DNA of 64,000 nucleotides from CAVXSP01 sp963724645 (GCA_963724645.1 CAVRVJ010000008.1:186001-250000); one strand, 5' to 3'. Shown: positions 38,783-48,160, counted from the first letter of the stretch. Made by a program: numbers and translations. Notes: generated by a model not told the origin, from the letters alone.

Positions 38783-38930
38783 CCGGTTCCGCGGTTTCGA
38801 GGTTCCGCGGTTCCGATCAGTTCAGGAACCTCATCCAAGAATTTCGGGACCTCGGAACTCCGCGCTTCGGCGTGCTCAGCGCGCCCCGAGCCTGTTCGAG
38901 TGGCGGAACTTCGGAACCTATCGCGTCTTC
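38783..38930. repeat. Octamer tandem repeats (GGTTCCGC / GGAACCTC) between tRNA-Val and thrS
   Basis: The left arm is GGTTTCGA, GGTTCCGC, GGTTCCGA. Inverted units GGAACCTC, GGGACCTC, GGAACTCC, GGAACTTC and GGAACCTA are spread over the next 100 bases. The period is 8. The whole interval between the tRNA and the thrS ATG is made of this material. No T-box features (specifier loop, TGG antiterminator) were recognised. Confidence 0.7.
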
Positions 38931-40875
38931 ATGCGATCAGATCACCGTTACGCTGCCTGACGGCTCCGTGCGCCGCGTGTCTCCTGGCACGTCGGTGGCC
39001 GCGATTCGCCGCGCGAGGCGCTGCCGCAGGGGCTCGTCCGCAAGGCGCTCGCGGCCGTGGTCGACGGCCGGATGGTCGATCTGTCGTCCGAGCTGACCGG
39101 CGACGCGCTCGGTGCGGCTGGTCACGCCGGACAGCCCGGAGGCGCTGACCCTGTACCGGCATTCGACCGCGCACCTGCTGGCGGCCGCGGTGACCGCAGC
39201 TGTATCCGGGCGCGCAGTGCGGCATCGGTCCGGCCACCGACGAAGGGTTCTTCTACGACTTCGTCGTGCCGCGGCCGTTCGTGCCTGAGGACCTCGAGGC
39301 CATCGAGAAGAAGATGCGCGAACTGGCCGCCGCCGACCTGCCGTACGAACGGCAGATGTGGCCGCGCGAGGAAGCCATCAGGTTCTTCGCCGGGCGCGGC
39401 GAGCCGCTCAAGGTGCAGCTCATCGAGGAGAAGACCGCCGGACAGTCGCGCGTCTCCTGTTACACGATCAAGGATCGCGACACGTTCGTGGATTTCTGCG
39501 TCGGGCCCGCACGTGCCGTCGACCGGCAGGTTGAAGGCGTTCAAGCTGCTGCAACGCGTCGAACGCCTACTGGAAGGGCGACGCGCGCAATCAGCCGATG
39601 CAGCGGATCTACGGCACGGCATTCTTCAAGGACGACGACCTCAAGCAGCACCTGCATCGGATTGAGGAGGCCAAGAAGCGCGACCACCGGCGGCTCGGCA
39701 AGGAACTGGGACTCTTCTGGTTCCATCCGTGGGCGCCGGGCGCGGCGTTCTGGCTCGGCAAGGGCACGACGCTGTACCAGCACTGCTCGCCGACTACATG
39801 CGCGAGGTGCTGTTCCCGGCCGGCTACACCGAGGTCAAGACGCCGCTCATCTACAACAAGGCTCTGTGGGAGACCTCGGGCCACTGGCAGCACTACCGCG
39901 AGAACATGTTCCTCATCGAGTCCGGCGACGAAGTGCTGAGCGCCAAGCCCATGAACTGCCCGGGCCACTTCCTGGTCTTCGCCAGCGAGGTGCGCAGCTA
40001 TCGCGACCTGCCGATGCGGCTGCACGAGCAGACGCCGCTGCACCGCAACGAGGCGTCGGGCGTGCTGTCGGGCCTGACGCGCGTCCGGCAGTTCTCGCAG
40101 GACGACGCCCACTGCTTCGTCACGCAGGATCAGATCGGCGAAGAGGTCGAGCCGGCTGGTGCGGCTCGTGCAGCGCGTGTACGGCGACTTCGGCCTGTCG
40201 TTCGACGCGAAGCTCGGCACGCGGCCCGCGGAGTTCCTCGGCGAGATCGCGACGTGGGATCACGCCGAGGCCCAGCTCCGGGCGGCGCTCGACGCAATCG
40301 GGCGTCAGCTACGCGCTGAACGAGGGGCGATGGCGCGTTTTACGGCCCCAAGATCGACTTCGACGTCACCGACGCGATCGGCCGGAAGTGGCAGTGCGCG
40401 ACGATTCAGCTCGACTACATGATGCCCGAGCGCTTCGACCTGAAGTACATCGGGGCCGACAACACCGAGCATCGGCCGGTCGTCATCCACCGGGCGATTT
40501 TCGGCAGTTTCGAGCGGTTTATCGCGATCCTGATCGAGCACTACGCCGGCGCGTTCCCGCTGTGGCTGGCGCCCGTGCAGGCGGTCGTGCTGCCGATTGC
40601 CGACCGGCACCTGCCGGCCGCCGAGGCGCGTCCGGCGGGCGCTGGCCGACGCCGGCCTCCGGGTCGAGTTGGACAGCCGGCAGGAGAAGATTGGTTATAA
40701 GATCCGGGAGGCGCAGCTGCAGAAGGTGCCGTACATGCTGGTCGTCGGCGATCGCGAGGCCGCCGACGGCACGGTCGCGGTCCGCAGCCGGACCGGGGGC
40801 GACCTCGGGCGCGCGGACGCGTCGAGGCAGTTCATCGCCGACGCGCGGGAGGAGATCGCGCGCGCGGGGCGTTGA
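38931..40875 (+). CDS. thrS: Threonyl-tRNA synthetase (many frameshifts)
   Basis: A TGS domain (QITVTLPDGSVRRVSPGTSV) is followed by the second additional domain (LYRHSTAHLLAAAVTQLYPG, GIGPATDEGFFYDF). The class II core has MREVLFPAGYTEVKTPLIYN, ALWETSGHWQHYRENMF, SAKPMNCPGHFLVFA with zinc-ligand Cys, LPMRLHEQTPLHRNEASG, LTRVRQFSQDDAHCFVT, KWQCATIQLDYMMPERFDL and HRPVVIHRAIFGSFERFIAI. The anticodon domain is QAVVLPIADRHLPAAEA. Breaks lie near 38940, 39015, 39115, 39195, 39512, 39555, 39785, 40150, 40310, 40337 and 40630. The ATG at 38931 is the only suitable start. Confidence 0.93.
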
Positions 40876-40925
40876 GAGTCGCTGAGCTGGCGTGACCATC
40901 AAGCGTTCGAGCTTCGAGTTTCTCG

Positions 40926-40940
40926 AAGGAGGTAGTTATA
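40926..40940 (+). promoter_or_regulatory. Shine-Dalgarno and AUA start codon of infC
   Basis: AAGGAGG at 40926-40932 is followed by TAGTT and then ATA at 40938-40940, which is in frame with IF3. No ATG or TTG lies in frame between here and the conserved RINERIRVREIRVIDDTG; an internal GTG at 40998 is inside the conserved domain. IF3 genes commonly use AUU or other rare starts because IF3 rejects them, which gives autoregulation; AUA fits that pattern. Confidence 0.75.
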
Positions 40941-41494
40941 GCTTTCGACCGCGGCCCACGACGAGACGATCGCGTTCGCATCAACGAGCGCATCCGGGTG
41001 CGGGAAATCCGGGTTATCGACGATACGGGCTCTCAGCTGGGCATCATGCCGCCGCCGCAGGCGCTGGCGCTGGCGCGGAGCAAGGGGCTCGATCTGGTCG
41101 AGATTTCGCCGACGGCCGTGCCGCCGGTCTGCCGGATCATGGACTTCGGCCAGTACCAGTACGAGCAGCAGAAGCGCGCGCGCCCGGCCAAGAAGCACCA
41201 GAAGGTGATCGAGGTCAAGGAGATCAAGTTCCGGCCGCGGGTCGACGAGCACGACTACCAGTTCAAGAAGAAGCACATCGAGCGCTTCCTGTCGGATGGC
41301 GACAAGGTCAAGGCGACGATCTTCTTCCGCGGGCGCGAGAACGCGCACCCGGAGATCGGCCGCCGCATTCTGGAGCGGCTGATTGCGGACCTGAGCGAGA
41401 TCGGCGTGATCGAAGCGGAGCCGCAGAAGGAAGGCAATCAGCTGCACACGATTCTGGCGCCGCGGCCGGGGATGAGGCAGAAGGAACGGTCTGA
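40938..41494 (+). CDS. infC: Translation initiation factor IF-3 (AUA start)
   Basis: IF3 binds the 30S subunit and checks start codon and initiator tRNA. The N domain is RVRINERIRVREIRVIDDTG, then LGIMPPPQALALARSKGLDL and PPVCRIMDFGQYQYEQQK. The C domain is KEIKFRPRVDEHDYQFKKKH, IERFLSDGDKVKATIFFRGR and PEIGRRILERL. The frame as given has no stop until 41798 and would run through rpmI. A stop at 41492-41494, reached by a small indel in the last codons just before the repeat array, is the probable end. rpmI and rplT follow, the standard operon. Confidence 0.92.
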
Positions 41495-41527
41495 GTTCAG
41501 GTCTAAGTCGAGTTCTAAGTTCTTGAA
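41488..41527. repeat. Heptamer tandem repeat between infC and rpmI
   Basis: TCTGAGT, TCAGGTC, TAAGTCG, AGTTCTA, AGTTCTT: a degenerate 7-base-period array directly before the rpmI ribosome-binding site (GAAAGGATCACATG). Its units (AGTTCTAAGTTC) are the same as in the next intergenic gap, between rpmI and rplT. Confidence 0.65.
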
Positions 41528-41535
41528 AGGATCAC

Positions 41536-41736
41536 ATGCCGAAGCTGAAGACACATCGAGGCGCCGCGAAGCGCTTCAAGAAGACCGGCACCGGCAAGAT
41601 CAAGCGCACCAAGGCGTTCCGGCGCCACATCCTGACGAGCAAGCCGAAGCAGCGCAAGCGTCACATGCGCGGCATGGAGGTCGTCTCGCCGGCGGACGCG
41701 ACCACGAGCTCAAACGGATGCTGCCGTACAGATTGA
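41536..41736 (+). CDS. rpmI: 50S ribosomal protein L35 (frameshifted near the end)
   Basis: PKLKTHRGAAKRFKKTGTGK, IKRTKAFRRHILTSKPKQRK and RHMRGMEVVSPAD are canonical L35. After PAD the frame breaks at about 41698-41700, where two extra bases seem to be present (gac-gc-gac). The neighbouring frame gives DHELKRMLPYR, the usual C-terminus. About 65 residues. Confidence 0.93.
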   Translation: MPKLKTHRGAAKRFKKTGTGKIKRTKAFRRHILTSKPKQRKRHMRGMEVVSPADATTSSNGCCRTD

Positions 41737-41740
41737 TACT

Positions 41741-41825
41741 TGTAACTCAGAACTCAGAACTTAGAACTCAAATTCAGACTCAGAGTTCCGAGTTCTGAGT
41801 TCTAAGTTCCAGTTGTAAGTTTCCG
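41741..41825. repeat. Inverted heptamer tandem repeats between rpmI and rplT
   Basis: The left arm repeats GAACTCA, GAACTTA, GAACTCA. The right arm repeats GTTCCGA, GTTCTGA, GTTCTAA, GTTCC. The period is 7 bases and the arms are complementary, predicting a hairpin of more than 25 base pairs inside the infC-rpmI-rplT mRNA, a few bases before the rplT Shine-Dalgarno (GAAGGAG). It occupies the place where L20 autoregulatory structures are found in other bacteria, but I see no L20-type pseudoknot. Confidence 0.8.
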
Positions 41826-41835
41826 AAGGAGTCCC

Positions 41836-42209
41836 ATGCCTCGCGTCAAAAGAGGAACCGTTCGGCGCGCCAAGCGCAAGAAGCTGCTGAAGCGCGCGAA
41901 AGGGTTCTACGCCAACAAGAGCAAGCTGTACCGCGCCGCGAAGGAGTCGGTCGACAAGGCGCTGAACTACGCCTACTCCGGCCGCCGCCGCAAGAAGCGC
42001 GACTTCCGCCGCCTGTGGGTCGTCCGGATCAACGCCGCCGCGCGCGCCAACGGCCTGACGCTACGGCCAGCTCATCAGCGGCCTCAAGGCCGCCGGCGTC
42101 GGCCTGGATCGCAAGAGCCTCGCCGAGCTGGCCGTCAACCATCCGGCCGCGTTCGCGAGCGTGGCCGATCAGGCGAAGGCCGCGTCAGCGGCGACCACGG
42201 CCAGCGTAA
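41836..42209 (+). CDS. rplT: 50S ribosomal protein L20 (frameshifted)
   Basis: PRVKRGTVRRAKRKKLLKRA, KGFYANKSKLYRAAKESVDK, ALNYAYSGRRRKKRDFRRLW and VVRINAAARANGLT are canonical L20. An extra C at 42061 (acg-c-tac) breaks the frame. The next frame gives YGQLISGLKAAGVGLDRKSL, AELAVNHPAAFASVADQAK. A TAA at 42207-42209 is the likely stop. The Shine-Dalgarno GAAGGAG precedes the ATG. Confidence 0.93.
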
Positions 42210-42287
42210 GGCAACGTGACGGAGCCCCTGGCGCGTCAGCCCCGAGGACGGCGGGCTGGCCCGGCGGTTCGCCCTCTCCGTGAGCTC

Positions 42288-43352
42288 ATGACCTCATCCC
42301 CTCTCGCATCGATCAGCTCCGCGCCGAATTCGAGTCGGCGCTCGGCTGCCGCCCGCACGCCGACGGATCTCAAGGCCGTCCGCGACCATTTTCTCAGCCG
42401 GAAGCACGGAGCTGGTCACGGCGCTGGTGAAGGCGATCTGCGTCGGCGCCGCTCGAGCTGCGCCCGACGCTCGGCGCGGCGGCCAACGCGCTCAAGCGCG
42501 AGATCGAGCAGGCGCTCGACACGCGCGAGCTCGAGCTGCTGGCGAGCGCCGCGCCCAAGGGCGCCGTCGACGTCAGCGCTGCCCGGGCCGCGTGCCGCTC
42601 GCTCGGCCGCCGCCATCCGCTGACGCATGGTGCGCGAGCGCGTCGAGGACATCTTCGCCGCGATGGGCTATCAGATCATCGACGGCCCGGAGCTCGAAGA
42701 CGACTGGCACAACTTCGAAGCGCTGAACATGCCGCCGGAGCATCCGGCGCGCGACATGCAGGACACGCTCTACCTCTCGTCGCCGATGCCCGGCCGTCAA
42801 CGCCGGCCGCCCGGCGACGCTGCTGCGCACCCACACGTCGGGCATGCAGATTCGCTACATGGAGGCGCATCCGCCGCCGGTGCGGCTGATCGCGCCGGGC
42901 CGCGTCTATCGCCGCGACAACTTCGACGCGACGCACACGCCGATGTTCACGCAGGTCGAGGGCCTGGTCGTCGACGAGGGCATCAGCCTCGGCGACCTCA
43001 AGGGCACGCTGAACGCCTTCGCCGAGCGGTTCTTCGACGCGAAGGTGAAGACGCGCTTCCGGCCCAGCTTCTTTCCGTACACCGAGCCCTCGGCCGAGCT
43101 CGACGTGGAGTGCCAGTCCTGCGGCGGCCGCGGCTGCGGCGTCTGCAAGCAGAGCGGCTGGCTCGAAGTGCTCGGGCTGCGGCATGGTGCATCCGTGCCG
43201 TGTTCGAGGCCGTCGGCTACGACCCGGAGCGCTACACCGGCTTCGCGTTCGGCGTCGGCATCGAGCGGCTGGCGCTGCGGCTCTACGGTCTCGACGACAT
43301 CCGGATGTTCTACGAGAACGACCTCCGGTTCCTCGAGCAGGTCGAGCTGTGA
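42288..43352 (+). CDS. pheS: Phenylalanyl-tRNA synthetase alpha subunit (frameshifted)
   Basis: The N-terminal coiled coil (RIDQLRAEFESAL, TDLKAVRDHFLSRKHGA after correction) is followed by the class II catalytic core: MVRERVEDIFAAMGYQIIDG, DDWHNFEALNMPPEHPARDM, QDTLYL, TLLRTHTSGMQIRYM, LIAPGRVYRRDNFDATHTPM, FTQVEGLVVDEGISLGDLKG, FRPSFFPYTEPSAELDVECQ, then a CxxC-type insert (GGRGCGVCKQSGWLEVLG) and GFAFGVGIERLALRLYGLDD. Breaks are near 42330, 42405, 42445, 42580, 42800 and 43180. The stop overlaps the pheT GTG. Confidence 0.92.
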
Positions 43353-45449
43353 GACTGCCGGTCGCCTGGCTGCGTGAGTTCGTCGACGTCCGGCCGACCC
43401 GGCCGCCGTCGCCGCACGGCTGGCGCCTGCGGCTTCGAAGTCGCCTCGATCGACGGCGACGTCATCGATTTCGAGATCACGGCCAATCGGCCGGACTGCC
43501 TGAGCGATGACCGGCCTCGCGCGCGAAGTGGCGACCGCGTTCGATCTGCGAGTTCGAAGACGCTCGCGAGCGCGCCGAAGCCCCACAGTCCGCGCTGGGG
43601 CTCGCAGCTCGCGCCGGGCTGCGGGCCGCAGGCCCCACGCCCGGCCTCAAGCCATCCCCGTGGCCATCGAGAACGACGGCTGCGGCCGGTACGCGCTGGC
43701 GGTCGCTCGACGTCAGCGTGGGGCCGTCGCCGGCGTGGCTCGCCGATCGGCTCGCCGCCGCCGGCATCCGGCCGATCAACAACATCGTCGACGTGACCAA
43801 CTACGTGATGCTCGAGATGGCCATCCGATGCACGCGTTCGACGCTGCGCAGACTCGCCGGGCCGGAGATTCGCGTCCGCCTCGCCCGGCCGGGCGAAAAG
43901 CTCGACGACCCTCGACGGGCAGACGCGCAGCGCTCGACGCGTCGATGCTCGTCATCGCCGATCGCGATCGGCCGGTCGCGATTGCCGGCGATCATGGGCG
44001 GCGCGAACTCGGAGGTGTCGAGCGCGACGACGCGGATCGCGCTCGAAAGCGCCTGGTGGCAGCCCGGCGCAGGTGCGCAGGACGAGCCGGCGGCTGTCGC
44101 TCAAGACCGAAGCCTCGGCCAGGTTCGAGCGAGGCGCCGACATCGACGCGCCGGTACGGGCGATCGCGCGGGCGCTCGCGCTCTTCAAGGCGATTGGCGC
44201 GGCGCAGACCGAAGCGCCCGTGCTCGATGTCTATCCGCGGCCGGCCTCGCCCATGGTCGGTCGAACTGCGGCGCGACCATCTCGAGCGGCTCCTGGGCGA
44301 TGCCGTGCCCGACTGCCGAGGTCGAGCGAATCCTCACGCGCCTCGGCTTCGGGGTCACCAAGACCGCCGGAAGGCTGGCGGGTTGCTGTGCCAACGTTTC
44401 GCGTCGACGTACGCCGGGAGGCCGACCTCATCGAGGAGGTCGGGCGCCATTGGGGGTTCGATCGGATTCCCGCGACGTTCCCGCCCCTGCGATCGGCGCC
44501 ACGCCCGGCCGCGCCGTCGCTCTCGCACGGGCAGAACGGTTCGGCGTGTCCTGACCGGGGCGGGCCTGCAGGAGGCGGTCACGTTCACGTTCATGGAGCA
44601 CGCGGCCGCGGCGCCATTCGTGGCCGACGCGACGTCGCTCGTCGCCATCGCCAATCCGCTGTCAGAGAAGTTCGCGGTGCTTCGTCCGTCGCTGCTGCCG
44701 GGACTGCTCGACGCGCTGATTTACAGCCGCCGGCGGGAAACCGCCGACGTGCGGCTGTTCGAGGCCGGATCGGTGTTCGATGCCGCAGGCGAGCGGCAGG
44801 CCGTCGGGTGGGTCATGACCGGCAACCGCGCGAGCCACTGGAGCGGCCGGCGCCGATCCGCTCGATTTCTTCGACGCGAAGGGCACGGCGGAGCTGCTGG
44901 CGCAGCGCCTTCGGCGCGGCTCGTGGAGGCGGAGGTCGTCGAACTGCCGTGGCTGCGTGCCCGGCCGGGCGGCGCGGCTCCGTGGCGCGGACGCCGCTGG
45001 TGGATCCGCGCTCGGCGTCATCGGCCAGATTCGTCCGGAGATCGCCGCCGCGCGCGGGCTGGGCGACGGCGAGCGCGATCGTCGCCGGCGAAATCGACCT
45101 GGCGGCGCTCGTCGCGGCGCGGCGCCCACGCGACGTCCGCGTCGCCGCGCTGCCGCGGTATCCGTCGATTGTTCGCGACCTCTCGATCGTCGTCGACGAA
45201 CGCTTGCCAGCCGCATCGGTTCGTGGCACTATCCGGGCGATCGCGCCGCTGACGCTGGTCGCGGTGCGTGAGTTCGATCGCTACCAGGGCCGGGGCGTGC
45301 CTGACGGCCGGGTGAGCCTGTCGTTGCGACTCACGTTCCGCGCCGCGGATCGCACGCTGACCGACGCCGAAGTCCAGCAGGCTGTCGACGCCATCGTCGC
45401 GGCACTTGCCCGCGATCACGGCGCGGCACTGCAGGTCGGAACCGTGTAA
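43349..45449 (+). CDS. pheT: Phenylalanyl-tRNA synthetase beta subunit (many frameshifts)
   Basis: A GTG start overlaps the pheS TGA (GTGA). RLPVAWLREFVDV, ITANRPDCLS and the B3/B4 editing region (ADRLAAAGIRPINNIVDVTN, YVMLEM) are followed by FRVDVRREADLIEEVGRHWG, FDRIPATFPPL, VTFTFMEHAAAAPFVAD, VAIANPLSEKFAVLRPSLLP and GLLDALIYSRRRETADVRLF. The C-terminal FDX-ACB domain is ALPRYPSIVRDLSIVVDERL, LVAVREFDRYQGRGVPDGRV, SLSLRLTFRAADRTLTD. A dozen or more one-base changes split it into short frames. About 700 residues expected and present. Confidence 0.9.
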
Positions 45450-45480
45450 CGAGCTTTGATCGATTTCGTGAGGAGCGTCC

Positions 45481-45758
45481 ATGTCCAGAACCGCCGCGAC
45501 CGTTGATTTCCAGCCGATCGATCGGCTCGAGGAGAAAGTCCGCCAGCTCGTCGGCGATGATCGACACTCTTCGCGCCGACCGCGCGAAGGCGCTCGACGA
45601 AGTCGCGCGCCTCGAACGGGAGCTCGACGCGGCCAAGACCCGGCTGGGCGAGGCCGCTGGCGCGTCGGCCGAGGTCTCGACCCTGCGCGAGGAACGCGAG
45701 ACTCATCCGGACCCGCGTGGTCCAGATGATCGCGCAGATCGACAAGCTCAACCTGTGA
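45481..45758 (+). CDS. Short coiled-coil protein upstream of zapA (frameshifted)
   Basis: About 92 residues: MSRTAATVDFQPIDRLEEKV, RQLVG then (after one shift at about 45556) MIDTLRADRAKALDEVARLE, RELDAAKTRLGEAAGASAEV. It ends in RTRVVQMIAQIDKLNL after a second shift near 45703. It is a leucine-rich coiled coil resembling ZapB-like or division-associated small proteins. The TGA at 45756-45758 is 7 bases before the zapA ATG. Function inferred from context only. Confidence 0.7.
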
Positions 45759-45765
45759 CGGCGAC

Positions 45766-46087
45766 ATGACAGCCAGCCGCGGTCGTCCACATCGAAATCC
45801 ACGGCCAGCAGCTACGCCGTCCGCAGCGATCTCGACCCCGCGTACATCAGCGAGCTGGCGCGTATTTCGACGAGAAGATGCGGCTGGCCTCGATGGAGGT
45901 CGCAGACCGCCGACACGCTGCGCATCGCCGTCATTGCCGCGCTGAACGTGGCCGACGAGCTCTTTCGTGCGCGCGCCGACGGCCGGGGCATCGAAGGACG
46001 GATGCTGGCGCGCACCGCCGACATCGAGCGGCTCGTCGACGCCGTGCTCGAGACGCCCGCACGTCGGCCATCGCCGCCAACTCGTAG
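45766..46087 (+). CDS. zapA: Cell division protein ZapA (frameshifted)
   Basis: Corrected reading: VVHIEIHGQQ-YAVRSDLDP, AYISELA, YFDEKMRLASMEV, TADTLRIAVIAALNVADELF, RMLARTADIERLVDAVLE, to a TAG at 46085-46087. This is the ZapA fold (beta sheet plus long coiled coil) that cross-links FtsZ filaments. Extra or missing bases lie near 45775, 45812 (cag-c-tac), 45863, 45905 and 45985. It is followed by the 6S RNA. Confidence 0.82.
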
Positions 46088-46261
46088 CGTGCGCCACCTG
46101 CCGGTGCGAGCGAGAGTTCGCGGCCGAGCGAGCCCGAATGGTGGAGCGGCCTGCTCGAGAAACGCGAACGAGCGAAGCCAAGTGAGCCCGCGCGAACGGA
46201 GCGGGGATGAAGGGCCCCGCGGCTGAGCGCGTGAAGCGCTTCCGGCGGGCGAAGCCTCCGA

Positions 46262-46450
46262 AAATGTTAAGATGCTCGCAGTCAGTTTGAGCTCCCTGCT
46301 TTGTGCGTGATGGCTCGGAGAGTCGTTTGAGCCGATGTTTTTACAACAAGTGAGTCGCGACGTCGCGTGGTGTGCATGCCTCCGTGGCGAGGAAGCCTGA
46401 AGCGCGACTTTTCAAAGTGGCTCCACCTGCATTAGCAGGTTCATTCGACC
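46262..46450 (+). ncRNA. ssrS: 6S RNA
   Basis: The segment aligns in order with landmarks of E. coli 6S RNA: AGATGCTCGCAGTCAG (E. coli AGATGTTCGCA), TTGAGCCGATGTTTTTACAA (CTGAGCCGATATTTCATACCA), GGTGTGCATGCCTCCGTGGC (GGTGAGCATGCTCGGTCCG), GAAGCCTGAAGCGCGAC (GAAGCCTTAAAACTGCGAC) and a 3' hairpin ACCTGC-ATTA-GCAGGT (46425-46440). 6S binds the sigma-70 holoenzyme and reprograms transcription in stationary phase. It lies 174 bases after zapA, the same neighbour as in enterobacteria. The exact ends are estimates. Confidence 0.82.
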
Positions 46451-46480
46451 TCCCCACACGGCAAAGCGGGGCTTTTCTTT
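46451..46480 (+). terminator. Rho-independent terminator after 6S RNA
   Basis: CCCC at 46452-46455 pairs with GGGG at 46468-46471 around a 12-base loop and is followed by CTTTTCTTT. The stem is short but the U-rich tail is clear in a GC-rich genome. It directly follows the 6S 3' hairpin. Confidence 0.65.
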
Positions 46481-46638
46481 CGTCGGGATAATCGGCCTAT
46501 CGGCACATCGGACCCCGCGGACACGCAATCAAGGCGTCGGCATCGAGGTGTCAGTTCATCGGCTCGCGGCGATGATCCGACGCCAAGACGCCGCTGCCGA
46601 TGACCCGAGCTTCGATATCCCGCTAGACCGACGCTCCG

Positions 46639-47647
46639 ATGGCCCTCACCATTCAATCGACCGGCGAACACGCGCTGATCGAGCGCCTGCGCCGCCGTGT
46701 CGGCGCGCCGCCTTCCTGGGTCATGCTCGGCATCGGCGACGACGCGGCCGTCATTCAGTCCGTCGCGCGGCGCGTTCGACGTCCTCACGGCCGACAGCCT
46801 GGTCGAGGGCGTGCACTTTCGGCGCGAGTGGACGACGGCCGGCGCCATCGGCCACAAAGCGCTCGCAGTCAATCTCAGCGACCTGGCCGCGATGGGCGCG
46901 ACCCCGCGCGCGGCGCTGCTCAGCCTGGCCATGCCAGCCGAGTTCCTCCTCGAGGATTTTGACGCCCTCGTCGACGGGTTCGTGTCGCTCGCCGAGCGCG
47001 AGAAGGTCGCCCTCGTCGGCGGCAACCTGACGCGCTCGCCTGGACCGGTCGTCGTGGACGTCACGCTCATTGGGGCCGCGCGTCCGCGCCGCGTCCTGAC
47101 GAGAAGCGGCGGCCGGCCCGGACACGAGCTGTATCTCACTGGATCGGTCGGCGCCGCCGCGGCCGGACTCGCTCAACTGCAGGCGGGCCGCCCGGCCGGC
47201 AGTGAGGCCGAAACCCTGGCGTCGTGCGTCTTGAAGTACGAGCGTCCCGAAGCCCGCATCCGATGCGGCGTGCAGGTGGCGCGGAACCGCGCCGCGTCGG
47301 CCTGCGTGGATCTATCGGATGGCCTCGCCGACGCCGCCGCGCAATTGGCCTCCGCGAGCCGCACGGGCGTGATTCTCGACGCCGAGACCCTGCCTGTCCA
47401 TCCGGGCGCGTTGGCCTGGGCGGAGGCCCACGGGATCGACCCGATCGCGTTCAGTGTCGCGGGTGGGGAAGACTATGAACTACTGTTTGCGGTCGGCCCT
47501 CGGCAGCGGCGGGCGTTTCTGGCGGTCGTCGCGCGCTGCCACGGGCTGACCGTCTCTCGCATCGGCCGGCTCACAGCCGACCCGGAACAGTGGCTCGCCC
47601 GGGCCGGTGAGCCGGAACCTCTCGGAAAGGGCTTCACGCATTTCTAA
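46639..47647 (+). CDS. thiL: Thiamine-monophosphate kinase (one frameshift)
   Basis: ThiL phosphorylates thiamine monophosphate to the diphosphate cofactor. STGEHALIERLRRRVGAPPS and VMLGIGDDAAVIQ (Mg-binding GDDAA) are followed, after one extra base near 46765, by FDVLTADSLVEGVHFRREWT, AVNLSDLAAMGATPRAALLS, LVGGNLTRSPGPVVVDVTLI, CVDLSDGLADAAAQLASASR and FSVAGGEDYELLFAVGPRQR. About 336 residues. It is the right-most gene of the indel-rich zone. DUF2062 follows 3 bases later. Confidence 0.92.
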
Positions 47648-47650
47648 CCG

Positions 47651-48160
47651 ATGGTGTGGCACCTCACGAAAAGAACCCTCGAGCGATGGCTGGAATCGCT
47701 TCTTCATATCCATGACACACCGGAGCGAACCGCAGCGGCCTTCGGGGTCGGCGTGGCGGTCGGATTCTCGCCATTCGTCGGCCTGCACACGCTCATCGGG
47801 CTCGTCCTGGCCTTCGTGTTCAACCTCAACCGCGTCGCCGTGTTCGCCGGTTTGTGGGTCAACTTGCCATGGTTCATGGGCCCGTACTACGCCGCGACGA
47901 CGGCATTCGGCTGCTGGATTACCGGCACGCCGATGCCTCCGCAGTTCCTTGCGCATCTGGAGGCCATCTGGGCCCTCCCAGCGTGGCGTGACCGAATGAC
48001 AGGCTTCGGCCAGCTGCTCCGGCCGCTCCTGCTGCCCTACACGCTCGGATCGCTCATCGGCTCCGTGCCCATCGGTTTCCTGGCCTATCGCGGCACCCTT
48101 GCGTTCATCCGAGCTCGAAGGCGCCACCACGAACATCACAGCGGCGGCACAGCCCTCTAG
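47651..48160 (+). CDS. DUF2062 membrane protein
   Basis: A 169-residue protein with the DUF2062 pattern. TPERTAAAFGVGVAVGFSPF is followed by VGLHTLIGLVLAFVFNLNRV and AVFAGLWVNLPWFMGPYYAA, then a second hydrophobic pair (TLGSLIGSVPIGFLAYRGT). Three to four TM helices. Members are often fused or adjacent to glycosyltransferases, but the function is unknown. It is coupled to thiL by a 3-base gap. Confidence 0.88.
   Translation: MVWHLTKRTLERWLESLLHIHDTPERTAAAFGVGVAVGFSPFVGLHTLIGLVLAFVFNLNRVAVFAGLWVNLPWFMGPYYAATTAFGCWITGTPMPPQFLAHLEAIWALPAWRDRMTGFGQLLRPLLLPYTLGSLIGSVPIGFLAYRGTLAFIRARRRHHEHHSGGTAL

Noticed and set aside
38783..38930. A T-box leader for thrS
   Set aside because: The region is made of octamer repeats; no specifier loop or conserved antiterminator bulge was found.
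41741..41825. A CRISPR array or classical terminator between rpmI and rplT
   Set aside because: Units are 7 bases without spacers and the gap lies inside an operon with no T-run; it fits the tandem-repeat family better.
30000..46000. Programmed frameshift sites with a shared slippery motif
   Set aside because: Contexts of the extra base vary (cag-c-gag, acg-c-tac, tac-c-gag, cgg-c-acc), several are inside codons, and no common stop-codon or stem-loop arrangement is seen.
26600..46800. A block of decaying pseudogenes
   Set aside because: The genes are essential (pheST, thrS, infC, nadK, rplT), amino acid conservation is complete across shifts, and the intact tRNA, xseB, gatC and ruvX lie among them; errors fit better than decay.
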